Positions 31,289-38,525 of a DNA stretch of 38,525 nucleotides are shown here, one piece after another. Source of the stretch: Verrucomicrobiota bacterium (GTDB taxonomy: Bacteria; Verrucomicrobiota; Verrucomicrobiia; JABWAM01; JAHFSZ01). Made by a program: the position numbers and the translations under genes. Position 1 is the first letter of the stretch; the number at the start of each line of letters is the position of its first letter. The notes beneath the pieces were generated by a model, which saw only the letters and a program-made list of their open reading frames with translations, ran no database searches and was not told the origin of the DNA. The stretch covers positions 1-38,525 of the forward strand of contig JAHFSZ010000018.1 of NCBI GenBank assembly GCA_023265515.1, given 5' to 3'.

Positions 31289-33694
31289 ATGGGCAACATA
31301 GCCAAGTTCAATTTTGGCACAAAAGCCGAAACGCTTGCGGCACTGAAGCCTGTCGTCAAAAAATCGCGCGTCCTTGATCTGATGTTCTTTCGTGTCGAGG
31401 ATTGGGAACACCGCAGAACGGAACTTCTGGAAGAGATATCTGACAAATTCAAAAACGGGTTGATTGCTATTCGCAGCAGTGCCATCGGCGAGGATGCCGA
31501 GCTCTCAGGCACAGCCGGAGCCTATAAAAGTTTGCTCCACGTCGAGCCACGAAACCGCCAAGCCGTGGAGGACGCTGTCAGGGCGGTGATCAGCGCCTAC
31601 AAAGGCAACCCACAGGACCAAATCCTACTGCAACCCATGCTCGCTGACGTCGCCATGAGCGGTGTGGTGATGACACGCGACCTCGAGGACGGCTCGCCCT
31701 ACTACGTCATCAATTACGACGACGAATCGGGAAAGACAGACTCCATCACGGGGGGTACCGGCGTCAACAAGACGGTACTCATCTACCATAAGGCGAACAA
31801 GAGCCATTTCACTTCGGAAAGAATCAGCAAGGTGATCGAGGTGGTCCAGGAGCTCGAGGCTTATTGCGGTTCGGTCCCGCTGGATATTGAGTTTGGAATG
31901 ACAAACGATGGCGAAGTCATCTTGTTCCAGGTGCGCCGCATCAGTGTCTGGAAAAACTGGCGTGCCGAGGTTGTTCTCGAAGTCGCCGAACGAATCCCCT
32001 CCATCGAAAACTTTGTCGCTGAAAGTTCCCTTCCGAGATCGGGCGTGCTTGGAAAGCGAACGATTCTGGGCGTGATGCCCGACTGGAATCCGGCGGAAAT
32101 GATTGGAACTACGCCCAACCCCCTCGCCGTCTCACTTTACCGGGAATTGATCACTCGCAGCACATGGCGCGATGCCAGGCTCAGCATGGGCTATCGCAAG
32201 CTCCCCGATCAGGAATTGATGATCGTCATTGGCGGTAGACCCTATATCGATGTCCGCAACAGCTTCAATTCGTTTCTTCCCGCCGGAGTGCCGGATGATG
32301 TCGGCGCAGCCATCGTGGATGCCTGGCTCGATCGCCTGGATGAGCATCCCGAGCTCCACGATAAGGTTGAATTCGAAGTCGCCCAAACATGCCTGGATTT
32401 CACCTTCCATGAAGTGTGCCAAGAACGATACGGAAACCTGCTCCCCGCCCCAATGTTCAGAGTTTTCCAGGATTGCCTAGGCACGCTCACGCGAAATGCC
32501 TTGGATCTGGGCGCGGGCGGAAGTCTTGCAAAAGCCGAAAGGACGATCGCCGATTTGGAAGAGCGCCAAAAATCGAGATCTTCAAAAAAATCCCCTGCGG
32601 GAAACCTCCCGCTCATCGCCCAGGTTGCCGAATTACTGGATCAATGCAGGGAAATGGGAGTCCTGCCGTTCAGCGTGCTTGCAAGACATGCCTTCATCGC
32701 TGAGTCCTTCCTCCGATCCACCGTTCGGAAAGAGGCGCTGACTGCCAGCAGAGTCAGTGTGTTCAAGCGTTCGATTCGGACCATCACCAACTCCCTGTCT
32801 GAGGACCTCTGCGCTGTGTCCACAGGCAAAACCAACCCCCAGCAATTCCTGGCACGTTATGGACATCTCCGGCCAAGCACCTATAGCATCAACTCATTCA
32901 GATATGCCGATCGGGATGACATATTCCAGGGATGCCTGCCATCGATTGAAATTCCTCGCGTCGAATTTCATCCAACTGCACGAGAAAAAGCGGCTCTTGA
33001 ACAGCTTCTCCGTGAGATCCAAATGCCTGAAATCAGCGCAGAACAACTCCTCGAGTACATCCGCAGGGCCATTGCCGGACGGGAGTATGCCAAATTTGTG
33101 TTCACGCGGGATCTCTCGGATGCCCTTGAATTGCTTGCGCTGTGGGGGGAAGAACTCAGTCTGAGTCGTGAAAATGTCGCGAACATCAAAATTTCGGAGA
33201 TCCTCGAAATGCTGACGATTCCTCATTTGACCGATCAACGGGCGCATTTTTTCAAAATTGCCGAAGCCGGCGTGAAACAGATGTCCATCGCACGGGCAAT
33301 CAAGCTCGGTTTTCTCATCCGGAGCGCGAAGGACATCTACGTGGTCCCCCTTCATCGAAGCGCACCCAACTTCATTGGATCGGCACATGTCCAAGGTCCG
33401 ATTGTTTTTATCGACACTCGATGCTTGGGGCCACTGGATTTGCATGACAAACTCGTCTGTATCAATAATGCTGATCCTGGATTCGATTTCATTTTTAGCA
33501 AAGGGATCCGCGGCTTGATCACCAAATACGGGGGCGCTAATTCGCACATGGCCATCCGATGCGCGGAGTTCGGCCTGCCTGCAGCGATTGGATGTGGCGA
33601 ACAAATCTTTGATCGGATCATCGCTGCGGGCTCTGTGGATCTCAACTGCCGCGAAAAAGTATTGCGCCCCCTGCATGAAAATGAAGCCGCTTAG
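31289..33694 (+). CDS. L-glutamine kinase-like PEP-synthase-family enzyme (Cj1418-like)
   Basis: An 801-aa protein with an N-terminal PPDK/PEP-synthase ATP-grasp domain (LIAIRSSAIGEDAELSGTAG, LLQPMLADVAMSGVV) and a C-terminal phosphohistidine swivel domain. The swivel carries KYGGANSHMAIRCAEFGLP, with the expected phosphorylated His at residue 753. The TIM-barrel pyruvate domain of true PEP synthase is absent, as in rifampin phosphotransferase and C. jejuni glutamine kinase Cj1418. Cj1418 makes an N-phosphorylated L-glutamine from ATP, releasing AMP and phosphate. The match in context (amidohydrolase, nucleotidyltransferase and APS-kinase-like genes in the same order) supports this role over rifampin inactivation. 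It overlaps the next gene by 14-20 bp. Confidence 0.82.
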   Translation: MGNIAKFNFGTKAETLAALKPVVKKSRVLDLMFFRVEDWEHRRTELLEEISDKFKNGLIAIRSSAIGEDAELSGTAGAYKSLLHVEPRNRQAVEDAVRAVISAYKGNPQDQILLQPMLADVAMSGVVMTRDLEDGSPYYVINYDDESGKTDSITGGTGVNKTVLIYHKANKSHFTSERISKVIEVVQELEAYCGSVPLDIEFGMTNDGEVILFQVRRISVWKNWRAEVVLEVAERIPSIENFVAESSLPRSGVLGKRTILGVMPDWNPAEMIGTTPNPLAVSLYRELITRSTWRDARLSMGYRKLPDQELMIVIGGRPYIDVRNSFNSFLPAGVPDDVGAAIVDAWLDRLDEHPELHDKVEFEVAQTCLDFTFHEVCQERYGNLLPAPMFRVFQDCLGTLTRNALDLGAGGSLAKAERTIADLEERQKSRSSKKSPAGNLPLIAQVAELLDQCREMGVLPFSVLARHAFIAESFLRSTVRKEALTASRVSVFKRSIRTITNSLSEDLCAVSTGKTNPQQFLARYGHLRPSTYSINSFRYADRDDIFQGCLPSIEIPRVEFHPTAREKAALEQLLREIQMPEISAEQLLEYIRRAIAGREYAKFVFTRDLSDALELLALWGEELSLSRENVANIKISEILEMLTIPHLTDQRAHFFKIAEAGVKQMSIARAIKLGFLIRSAKDIYVVPLHRSAPNFIGSAHVQGPIVFIDTRCLGPLDLHDKLVCINNADPGFDFIFSKGIRGLITKYGGANSHMAIRCAEFGLPAAIGCGEQIFDRIIAAGSVDLNCREKVLRPLHENEAA

Positions 33695-34352
33695 CATCGA
33701 ACGGATCGGCCTGACGATGCGGGTCGATCAGGCCCCAGAGAGCTCCGAATGGCGCGACGCCTTGGCACAGGATTGGTCCGAATTCATGGCTTATGCCTTG
33801 CCGGAAGTTGCCTGGATGCCCCTTCCCAACCTCGGCTCGAAAGTGATCGACTTTGCCCGGCGCTGGAAACTGGACGGCTTCATTCTCACTGGCGGAAATG
33901 ACGTGGGCGCTTGCCGTATCAAAGACGAAACCGATTACGCGCTCTTAAAGCACGCCGAGGCTGGCAACATTCCTGTGTATGGCGTCTGTCGCGGCTTGCA
34001 GGTCATCCAGAAATACCACGGTGGCAAACTAGAGGCTTGCCCTTCTTCCGAGCATGTTGCAAAGCAACACCAAGTAAGCTTTGCCGGCAATTTTAACGTC
34101 CGCAGCCTCGCGAACCGTACAAAAACCGTCAACTCCTTCCACAATTGGGGCATGAGACTCAGCGAACTGAGTCCTGCGCTCGCCCCTCTTGCAGTCATGG
34201 ATGGTGACTGGGTGGAAGCCGCTCATGCCAAGCAAGGAAGAGCCATTGCGGTGATGTGGCACCCGGAACGCCAAAGACCGTTTCAGGACTTCGATCGGGA
34301 TCTGATCCGCTACGCCTTCGGCCTTGAGGATCCTGTGACCCAATTCCCGTGA
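33681..34352 (+). CDS. Class I glutamine amidotransferase-like hydrolase (Cj1417-like gamma-glutamyl-CDP-amidate hydrolase)
   Basis: A 223-aa class I amidotransferase / gamma-glutamyl hydrolase fold protein. It has ILTGGNDVG (oxyanion loop), the nucleophile elbow VYGVCRGLQV (C103) and the dyad partner WHPER (H194, E196). By analogy with Cj1417 it would hydrolyse CDP-L-glutamine (gamma-glutamyl-CDP-amidate) to glutamate and cytidine diphosphoramidate. The family is commonly annotated gamma-glutamyl-GABA hydrolase (PuuD). I prefer ATG 33681 (33675 is also possible); both overlap the end of the kinase gene, which suggests translational coupling. A longer frame to 33588 would extend deep into that gene. 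Confidence 0.8.
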   Translation: MKPLSIERIGLTMRVDQAPESSEWRDALAQDWSEFMAYALPEVAWMPLPNLGSKVIDFARRWKLDGFILTGGNDVGACRIKDETDYALLKHAEAGNIPVYGVCRGLQVIQKYHGGKLEACPSSEHVAKQHQVSFAGNFNVRSLANRTKTVNSFHNWGMRLSELSPALAPLAVMDGDWVEAAHAKQGRAIAVMWHPERQRPFQDFDRDLIRYAFGLEDPVTQFP

Positions 34353-35113
34353 CGGCAATCATTCTAGCAGCAGGGCGTGGTTCCCGTTTGAACCAGCTCA
34401 CCGACCAAAGGCCCAAATGCCTCGTCGAGCTACAAGGCCGTTCCCTCCTCAACTGGCAGACGTCGGCGCTCCGCAGCGCCGGGATTCAGGACATCGTCGT
34501 GGTCCGCGGCTATGGCAAGGATTCGCTGCCAGGTGATGGTTATTCGCTCATCGACAATCCCCGGTGGGAAAGCACAAACATGGTGGCAAGCCTTCAGTGT
34601 GCCTCTTCCATTCTGCAAAAAAAAATCACCCTCGTCTCTTATGGCGATATCGTTTACCATCCGTCGATCATCCTGCGGCTGATCCAATCGGATGGGGACC
34701 TCGTCATCACCTACGATCGGCTGTGGAAGGAACTCTGGGAGGCCCGATTTGAAGACCCCCTGAAAGATGCGGAGACGTTTCAAACGCGAAACGGGTATGT
34801 GATCGCCATCGGAAGCAAAACGGAACGAATCGACGAAATTGAAGGACAGTATATGGGACTTTTGAAGTTTACCCCCTCCGGCTGGGCTGCGGTGGAAGGA
34901 ATCCTGGCAGGAGTGTCCGATGAGATTCGGGATCGGATGGATATGACCGGACTGATCAGCCGCCTCATCGCTGTGGGCCATCGGATCCGCGCCATACCGG
35001 TGGAGGGCGGCTGGTGTGAGGTTGACACCGAACAGGATCTTCGTCTTTACAAGCGGAAGACGGCGGAGGCGGATCAAACCGGAACGAGATGGAACCACGA
35101 TTGGCGCTGGTGA
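34349..35113 (+). CDS. Nucleotidyltransferase (Cj1416-like phosphoglutamine cytidylyltransferase)
   Basis: A 254-aa protein of the sugar-nucleotide / phosphocholine cytidylyltransferase family. It has AIILAAGRGSRL at the N-terminus (NTP-binding), RPKCLVEL, and SYGDIVYHPS with the metal-ligand Asp. In C. jejuni the equivalent enzyme couples CTP with L-glutamine phosphate to give CDP-L-glutamine and pyrophosphate. By sequence alone a choline-phosphate or sugar-phosphate substrate is possible; the gene order decides in favour of phosphoglutamine. It begins at GTG 34349, overlapping the previous stop (GTGA), so the two are translationally coupled. Confidence 0.8.
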   Translation: MTAIILAAGRGSRLNQLTDQRPKCLVELQGRSLLNWQTSALRSAGIQDIVVVRGYGKDSLPGDGYSLIDNPRWESTNMVASLQCASSILQKKITLVSYGDIVYHPSIILRLIQSDGDLVITYDRLWKELWEARFEDPLKDAETFQTRNGYVIAIGSKTERIDEIEGQYMGLLKFTPSGWAAVEGILAGVSDEIRDRMDMTGLISRLIAVGHRIRAIPVEGGWCEVDTEQDLRLYKRKTAEADQTGTRWNHDWRW

Positions 35114-35119
35114 CGACGG

Positions 35120-35653
35120 ATGTGGACCATGGTGATCTGGCTCATAGGACTTTCGGGTGCGGGAAAAACAACGATCGGGAGGGAGGTCTGCCGGCTCTGG
35201 AAGGCAAAAGAACCCCAAACCGTCCTGATCGATGGCGATGAAATCCGCCGGATCTTCAAACAGGATCGGGAGCCGGATGCATACTCGATCAAAGGGCGGG
35301 CTGCCAATGCCGAGCGCATCGCCGAGGTGTGTCTTTGGCTCGACCGGCAGGGCATCAACGTCGTTTGCTGCATTCTCTCGATCTTCGAAGAAACCCGTTC
35401 CTGGAATCGGCATCATTACTCAAAATACTTCGAGGTGTACGTCTCCGTACCGCTCGAAATTTTAGCCGAACGGGACCCCAAAGGACTCTACCGAAGCGCA
35501 AAAGCGGGGCAAATTCGTAATGTTGTTGGAATCGACATTCCTTTCTCGCCGCCCAAAAATCCAGATTGGGTTTTTGACAATAGCAAACCTGGGCTTGATC
35601 CCGAGGCCGCCGCGAAGCAGATCCTTTCAAAAGCGGGAGTTTTTTTCCAATGA
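35120..35653 (+). CDS. APS-kinase-like enzyme (Cj1415-like cytidine diphosphoramidate kinase)
   Basis: A 177-aa P-loop kinase of the adenylylsulfate kinase family: GLSGAGKTT (residues 10-18), IDGDEIRR, a DPKGLYRSAKAGQIRN block that is nearly the APS kinase signature, and GIDIPFSPP. The APS kinase SPYR/SPFR motif is degraded here to LSIFEETR, and no sulfate adenylyltransferase genes are near. That fits the C. jejuni paralogue Cj1415, which phosphorylates the 3'-OH of cytidine diphosphoramidate. ATG 35129 is an alternative start. Its stop overlaps the next ATG (ATGA). Confidence 0.82.
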   Translation: MWTMVIWLIGLSGAGKTTIGREVCRLWKAKEPQTVLIDGDEIRRIFKQDREPDAYSIKGRAANAERIAEVCLWLDRQGINVVCCILSIFEETRSWNRHHYSKYFEVYVSVPLEILAERDPKGLYRSAKAGQIRNVVGIDIPFSPPKNPDWVFDNSKPGLDPEAAAKQILSKAGVFFQ

Positions 35654-36240
35654 AGTCCGGCCACTATCCTTATGCAACAGGCGATCTTCTCGATGACCGT
35701 CACAATTATTTCTACACACCCTACGAAGGTCTCACGTTTTTGAAAGCCTGGGAGGAAGATCGGAATCGTGTCCTTGCCTCCCTCCCCGCGCCGCAACCAG
35801 CTCCAAGAACAAACGGCTGCCCTGAATTTCGCGAAGGTGATCGCATCGACACAATATCCCTTTTGGAGTTTCTTTGCCACAAGCTTGAATCGAGCGCGCA
35901 AGAAATACCCGACTCCGTTCGGCCATGGCTTGACAGATTGCTCCAGCGATTTGAGGTGAACAAGCGTCTCCACGACGAATATGACTCTCACTTCCACCCG
36001 AACGACAGGAACGCATTCCGACGACTGGATCTCTATCTTCGTTTCGCCGAGGTGATGGCGGCGGCGCATCACCGCACCTCCAAGCTTACCTACCTGAACG
36101 TCCTTTTGAAATGCCTCGACACGCTGTCGGCCCTGCGGGACAGGCTCGATAAGGCAGGCCAGGCCCGCCTCGCCCATCTTATCCTGGAAGAACGCCGGTT
36201 TGTCCGTGCGGTCGCAGAGAAGGTCAAAGTGAAATTATGA
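35650..36240 (+). CDS. Unrecognised 196-aa protein in the phosphoramidate-type operon
   Basis: I do not recognise a family. The protein is soluble with no signal peptide or membrane span. It has an N-terminal aromatic block (SGHYPYATGDLLDDRHNYFY), a charged middle, and a helical C-terminal half containing HDEYDSHFHPND, LDLYLRFAEVM and TSKLTYLNVLLKCLDTL. His, Asp and Tyr clusters could form a catalytic or ligand site. Both ends use 4-bp ATGA overlaps with its neighbours, so it is made in step with the APS-kinase-like and formyltransferase-like proteins. This suggests a dedicated step, partner or scaffold in the same pathway. No equivalent is present between Cj1415 and its neighbours as far as I recall. 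Confidence 0.75.
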   Translation: MKSGHYPYATGDLLDDRHNYFYTPYEGLTFLKAWEEDRNRVLASLPAPQPAPRTNGCPEFREGDRIDTISLLEFLCHKLESSAQEIPDSVRPWLDRLLQRFEVNKRLHDEYDSHFHPNDRNAFRRLDLYLRFAEVMAAAHHRTSKLTYLNVLLKCLDTLSALRDRLDKAGQARLAHLILEERRFVRAVAEKVKVKL

Positions 36241-36968
36241 TGCAGCTGAATGGTGTTCTTTTCCTGGCTGCCTATACGAGCCGGTCGCAAACTTATGCCC
36301 AAGCCATGGCTGCCAAGGGTCTGCGACCCGCTGGAGCGTTGCTTTTTGGCGATGCTGCGGCCCAACACCCACAGGAACTGGGATTCCCGCTCCCGGGAGG
36401 CATTCCTGCAAACATTTTTCTCCCCAACCTCAAGTTTCCCTTACGAACAACGTGCGACCAGGCTGGGTGGCCCGTGACGGCTGTCGAGTCCGCAAACATC
36501 AACGACATCAAGGTTCATGACGCGGTACGAGACCTTAAACCCCGCCTGATCATTTATTCGGGTTATGGCGGCCAGATCATTAAAAAAGATCTCTTGGATC
36601 TTGGAACTCCCTTCCTTCATTTCCACGCCGGCTGGCTGCCCGATGAGCGCGGAAGCACCACCATCTATTACAGCCTGCTGATGAACGGCGATTGCAGTGT
36701 CACGGCGCTCCTCCTGGACAAACAGATCGACACCGGCGCGATTCTGGCCCGCCGCCGCTATTCCAGACCGCCTCCCCGTCTCAACGTGGACCATTATTAT
36801 GACAGTGCAATCCGCGCCGACCTGTTGGTGGACATCCTGATTGGCCTGCACAAGGAAGGGCGGTTGCCCGTTCCGATCCCGCAGGAACCGCGTCAGGGCA
36901 CAACCTATTACGTCATCCATCCGGTTCTCAAGCACATCACCCTCCTCTCCCTCGAAGAAGATTCCTGA
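36237..36968 (+). CDS. Formyltransferase-fold protein with altered catalytic Asn
   Basis: A 243-aa protein with the formyl-transferase fold of methionyl-tRNA, GAR and sugar N-formyltransferases. HFHAGWLPDERGS corresponds to the usual NxHxSLLPxxRG, and LLDKQIDTGAIL to the MDxGxDTGxIL segment. The catalytic His (H130) and Asp (D165) are in place at the right spacing, but the Asn is His (H128). It has no C-terminal tRNA-binding domain. N10-formyltetrahydrofolate is the family's donor; the acceptor could be an amino sugar or the P-N group itself. It overlaps the 196-aa gene by ATGA and leads to the phosphatase-superfamily gene 23 bp on. Confidence 0.78.
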   Translation: MMQLNGVLFLAAYTSRSQTYAQAMAAKGLRPAGALLFGDAAAQHPQELGFPLPGGIPANIFLPNLKFPLRTTCDQAGWPVTAVESANINDIKVHDAVRDLKPRLIIYSGYGGQIIKKDLLDLGTPFLHFHAGWLPDERGSTTIYYSLLMNGDCSVTALLLDKQIDTGAILARRRYSRPPPRLNVDHYYDSAIRADLLVDILIGLHKEGRLPVPIPQEPRQGTTYYVIHPVLKHITLLSLEEDS

Positions 36969-36991
36969 TCCTGAACCAGGCCGCCAAAACG

Positions 36992-38525
36992 ATGAAGAAC
37001 GTCATCTGCATCATCGTGGACTCACTTCGATACGACCGCCTCGGGTTCGCAGGCCATGCCCCGGACCCGTCCCCGACGATCAACCGCCTGATGTCCTCCG
37101 GTCTTGCTTTCAAGAACTGTTTCGCTGTCGGGTGCCCGACCGACTTTTCTTATCCGGGGCTGTTCACTTCGACACTCCCTCTGGACCGCGGCGGGTATAC
37201 TTTAGGCATCAGCAACCGGAAAAAGAACCTGGCCGAGGTTTTCAGGGACGCCGGATATCGAACCGCCTTCTTCGTTCAGGACGCCTGGCCATCCAACTGG
37301 GGTTATACGCGCGGCTCCGATGACATCTATCCGTTATACGACCTGGCGCGTTTCAAAACCGAAGTCCTCGGCAGCCAGAAGTTTTACAATAATCTTTGGA
37401 AAGCCAACCCGGCTGGGAAACGCGAGTACGTGGCCAGATTTCAAACCTACCTTTCGGGGTTCTTCGAGGATCTCCGAAGCTATTGCACCCGGATGACCAC
37501 CCCATCGAGCGAACCAGCGATTCTTCGCTCACTGATGCTTCATGACCACGACTTCAATGCGATGTTGAAAATGGTCCACGAGGCAGAGTCTGAATTTCGC
37601 GCTGACCCCGAGCGCACCGCCCTGCGCTTCCTCGAAGCAAGCGACGATCCCTTTTACACTCAACTCGCCTCGCTCGTGGCGGCCCGCACGGACAACCCGC
37701 ACACCATCGATGTCGACCGGCCGCTTCGCGCTCTTCTCATCCTGGTTTTGCTTCATCTGACCATGCAAGTCGCGCTCGACAAGGCGAGCGTGATCGTGAC
37801 GCTCAAGTGCATGCAACGACTTTTGAAAAAACAGAGTAAATCGGTCTGGTATTCATCAGCCGGCTACATGTTCAACAACTTATTCAGCTGGTTGGATGGC
37901 GTTGGAGACCGGCGTTTCTTTGCATGGATCCACACCGCCGACGTCCACGAGCTCAACTTCACCTCGTACGACATTCCCGGCGCCGGATCGATCGTCGCGG
38001 ACGAAATCCGGGAGGCGAAGAAACTTTATTCAGGCATGACATCGCGCCTCGCTTCATACCGGGGCAATCCGATGTATGATTTCTCCATCCGCTACACGGA
38101 CGCCCAAATCGCCCGCCTTCTGGAATATCTCAAACAACGCGATCTCCTGAAGGACACGTTGATTCTCATCACCGCCGACCACGGGCACTTTCACGCGGGC
38201 TGGCCGGTTCGCAACAAGGTGCATGTCACGTCACATTTTTACGACGACCTTTACCATGTACCGCTCGTGTTCGCGGGCGACGGTGTCCCTGCTCGTGTTT
38301 TCGATGGATTATGTTCCTCACTGGATGTGGGCCCTACTTTACTCGATCTGGTCGGCTTGCCCGCCCCGGAATGTTTTCAAGGAACTCCCCTGAATCGGAA
38401 AGACTCCGTTGGCCGCACACACGTCCTCATGGAGCACATGGGCAGCGGGTTTTGCGATTTCCAGGCCAAACCTATCGGCATCTGTGTGCGCAGCAGCCAA
38501 TGGAAGCTTGTTTATGTCATGCCAC
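36992..38525 (+). CDS. Sulfatase / alkaline-phosphatase-superfamily protein (3' end cut by window edge)
   Basis: An open frame from ATG 36992 to the right edge (511 codons, no stop). The N-terminus has IIVDSLRYDRLG (D10, metal ligand). The nucleophile region CPTDFSYPGLFTS lacks the Cys/Ser-x-Pro-x-Arg of formylglycine sulfatases and looks more like Thr/Ser-nucleophile transferases. ITADHGHF near residue 395 gives the second metal site. An insert of about 150 residues (from about 110) has no similarity I know. There is no signal peptide. It may be a phospho- or phosphoramidate-group hydrolase or transferase acting in the cytoplasm; sulfatase is the likely automatic label. Confidence 0.8.
   Translation, partial: MKNVICIIVDSLRYDRLGFAGHAPDPSPTINRLMSSGLAFKNCFAVGCPTDFSYPGLFTSTLPLDRGGYTLGISNRKKNLAEVFRDAGYRTAFFVQDAWPSNWGYTRGSDDIYPLYDLARFKTEVLGSQKFYNNLWKANPAGKREYVARFQTYLSGFFEDLRSYCTRMTTPSSEPAILRSLMLHDHDFNAMLKMVHEAESEFRADPERTALRFLEASDDPFYTQLASLVAARTDNPHTIDVDRPLRALLILVLLHLTMQVALDKASVIVTLKCMQRLLKKQSKSVWYSSAGYMFNNLFSWLDGVGDRRFFAWIHTADVHELNFTSYDIPGAGSIVADEIREAKKLYSGMTSRLASYRGNPMYDFSIRYTDAQIARLLEYLKQRDLLKDTLILITADHGHFHAGWPVRNKVHVTSHFYDDLYHVPLVFAGDGVPARVFDGLCSSLDVGPTLLDLVGLPAPECFQGTPLNRKDSVGRTHVLMEHMGSGFCDFQAKPIGICVRSSQWKLVYVMP

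Noticed and set aside
31289-33694. Annotation as phosphoenolpyruvate synthase or rifampin phosphotransferase
   Set aside because: The PEP synthase C-terminal TIM barrel is missing. Rifampin phosphotransferase shares the architecture, but the neighbouring genes match the phosphoramidate route in order and content.
35120-35653. Sulfate activation (true APS kinase)
   Set aside because: No sulfate adenylyltransferase or PAPS reductase is near, and the SPYR-type motif is degraded, so a cytidine diphosphoramidate kinase role fits better.
1-38525. tRNA, rRNA or riboswitch genes
   Set aside because: I looked for T-arm-like GGTTCGANTCC sequences and conserved rRNA blocks and found none that fold convincingly. 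A covariance-model search would be decisive.

Overview
The window is a gene-dense bacterial chromosome segment (GC about 60% in most genes, clearly lower in a few). It has no rRNA, tRNA, CRISPR array or intact transposase that I can see. The mix of a PHP/glycosyltransferase fusion, an OGG1-type glycosylase, a ComB-like phosphatase, a SpoIIE/STAS/GAF-kinase set, GT117 (DUF2723) and YfhO membrane glycosyltransferases, and weak or absent Shine-Dalgarno sequences suggests a Gram-negative member of the PVC group, perhaps Verrucomicrobiota. That is inference; no marker here settles it. Two genes run off the edges: a PHP/GT4 protein on the left (minus strand) and an alkaline-phosphatase-superfamily protein on the right (plus strand).

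1-8.1 kb is a housekeeping mosaic: PHP-GT4, DUF2334 deacetylase-like protein, aquaporin, EVE-domain protein, rsmA, Nudix hydrolase, DUF4177 protein, comB-like and ogg genes. 8.1-12.6 kb holds an outer-membrane protein, hemW, a secreted coiled-coil protein and a galactokinase-like protein that lacks its catalytic residues. 12.6-21.7 kb is a long co-directional block of glnD, a GAF-GAF histidine kinase, a STAS protein, a SpoIIE phosphatase, grpE, dnaJ and rsmE. It joins nitrogen/PII signalling, a partner-switch-like module and chaperones.

21.7-31.2 kb is a surface-glycan region: a low-GC methyltransferase-GT2 fusion on the plus strand, then four minus-strand genes (GT2, YfhO-like, polyprenol-phosphate mannosyltransferase, GT117 with TPRs). 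Matching 16-bp inverted sequences bracket it, and the right-hand copy is one arm of a MITE-like hairpin.

31.3 kb to the end is the most notable part. Four tightly coupled genes match, in content and order, the Campylobacter jejuni Cj1418-Cj1417-Cj1416-Cj1415 route to an activated phosphoramidate: glutamine kinase, gamma-glutamyl-CDP-amidate hydrolase, phosphoglutamine cytidylyltransferase, cytidine diphosphoramidate kinase. They are followed, with ATGA overlaps, by an unrecognised 196-aa protein and a formyltransferase-fold protein with an altered catalytic Asn, then by an alkaline-phosphatase-superfamily protein. I infer an operon that makes and installs a P-N modification on a surface glycan.

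A second theme is short tandem repeats. Heptamer arrays of four unrelated sequence families, and one octamer family, sit at gene boundaries, usually on or beside stop codons. Two of them form long inverted pairs that fill a whole stop-to-start gap.
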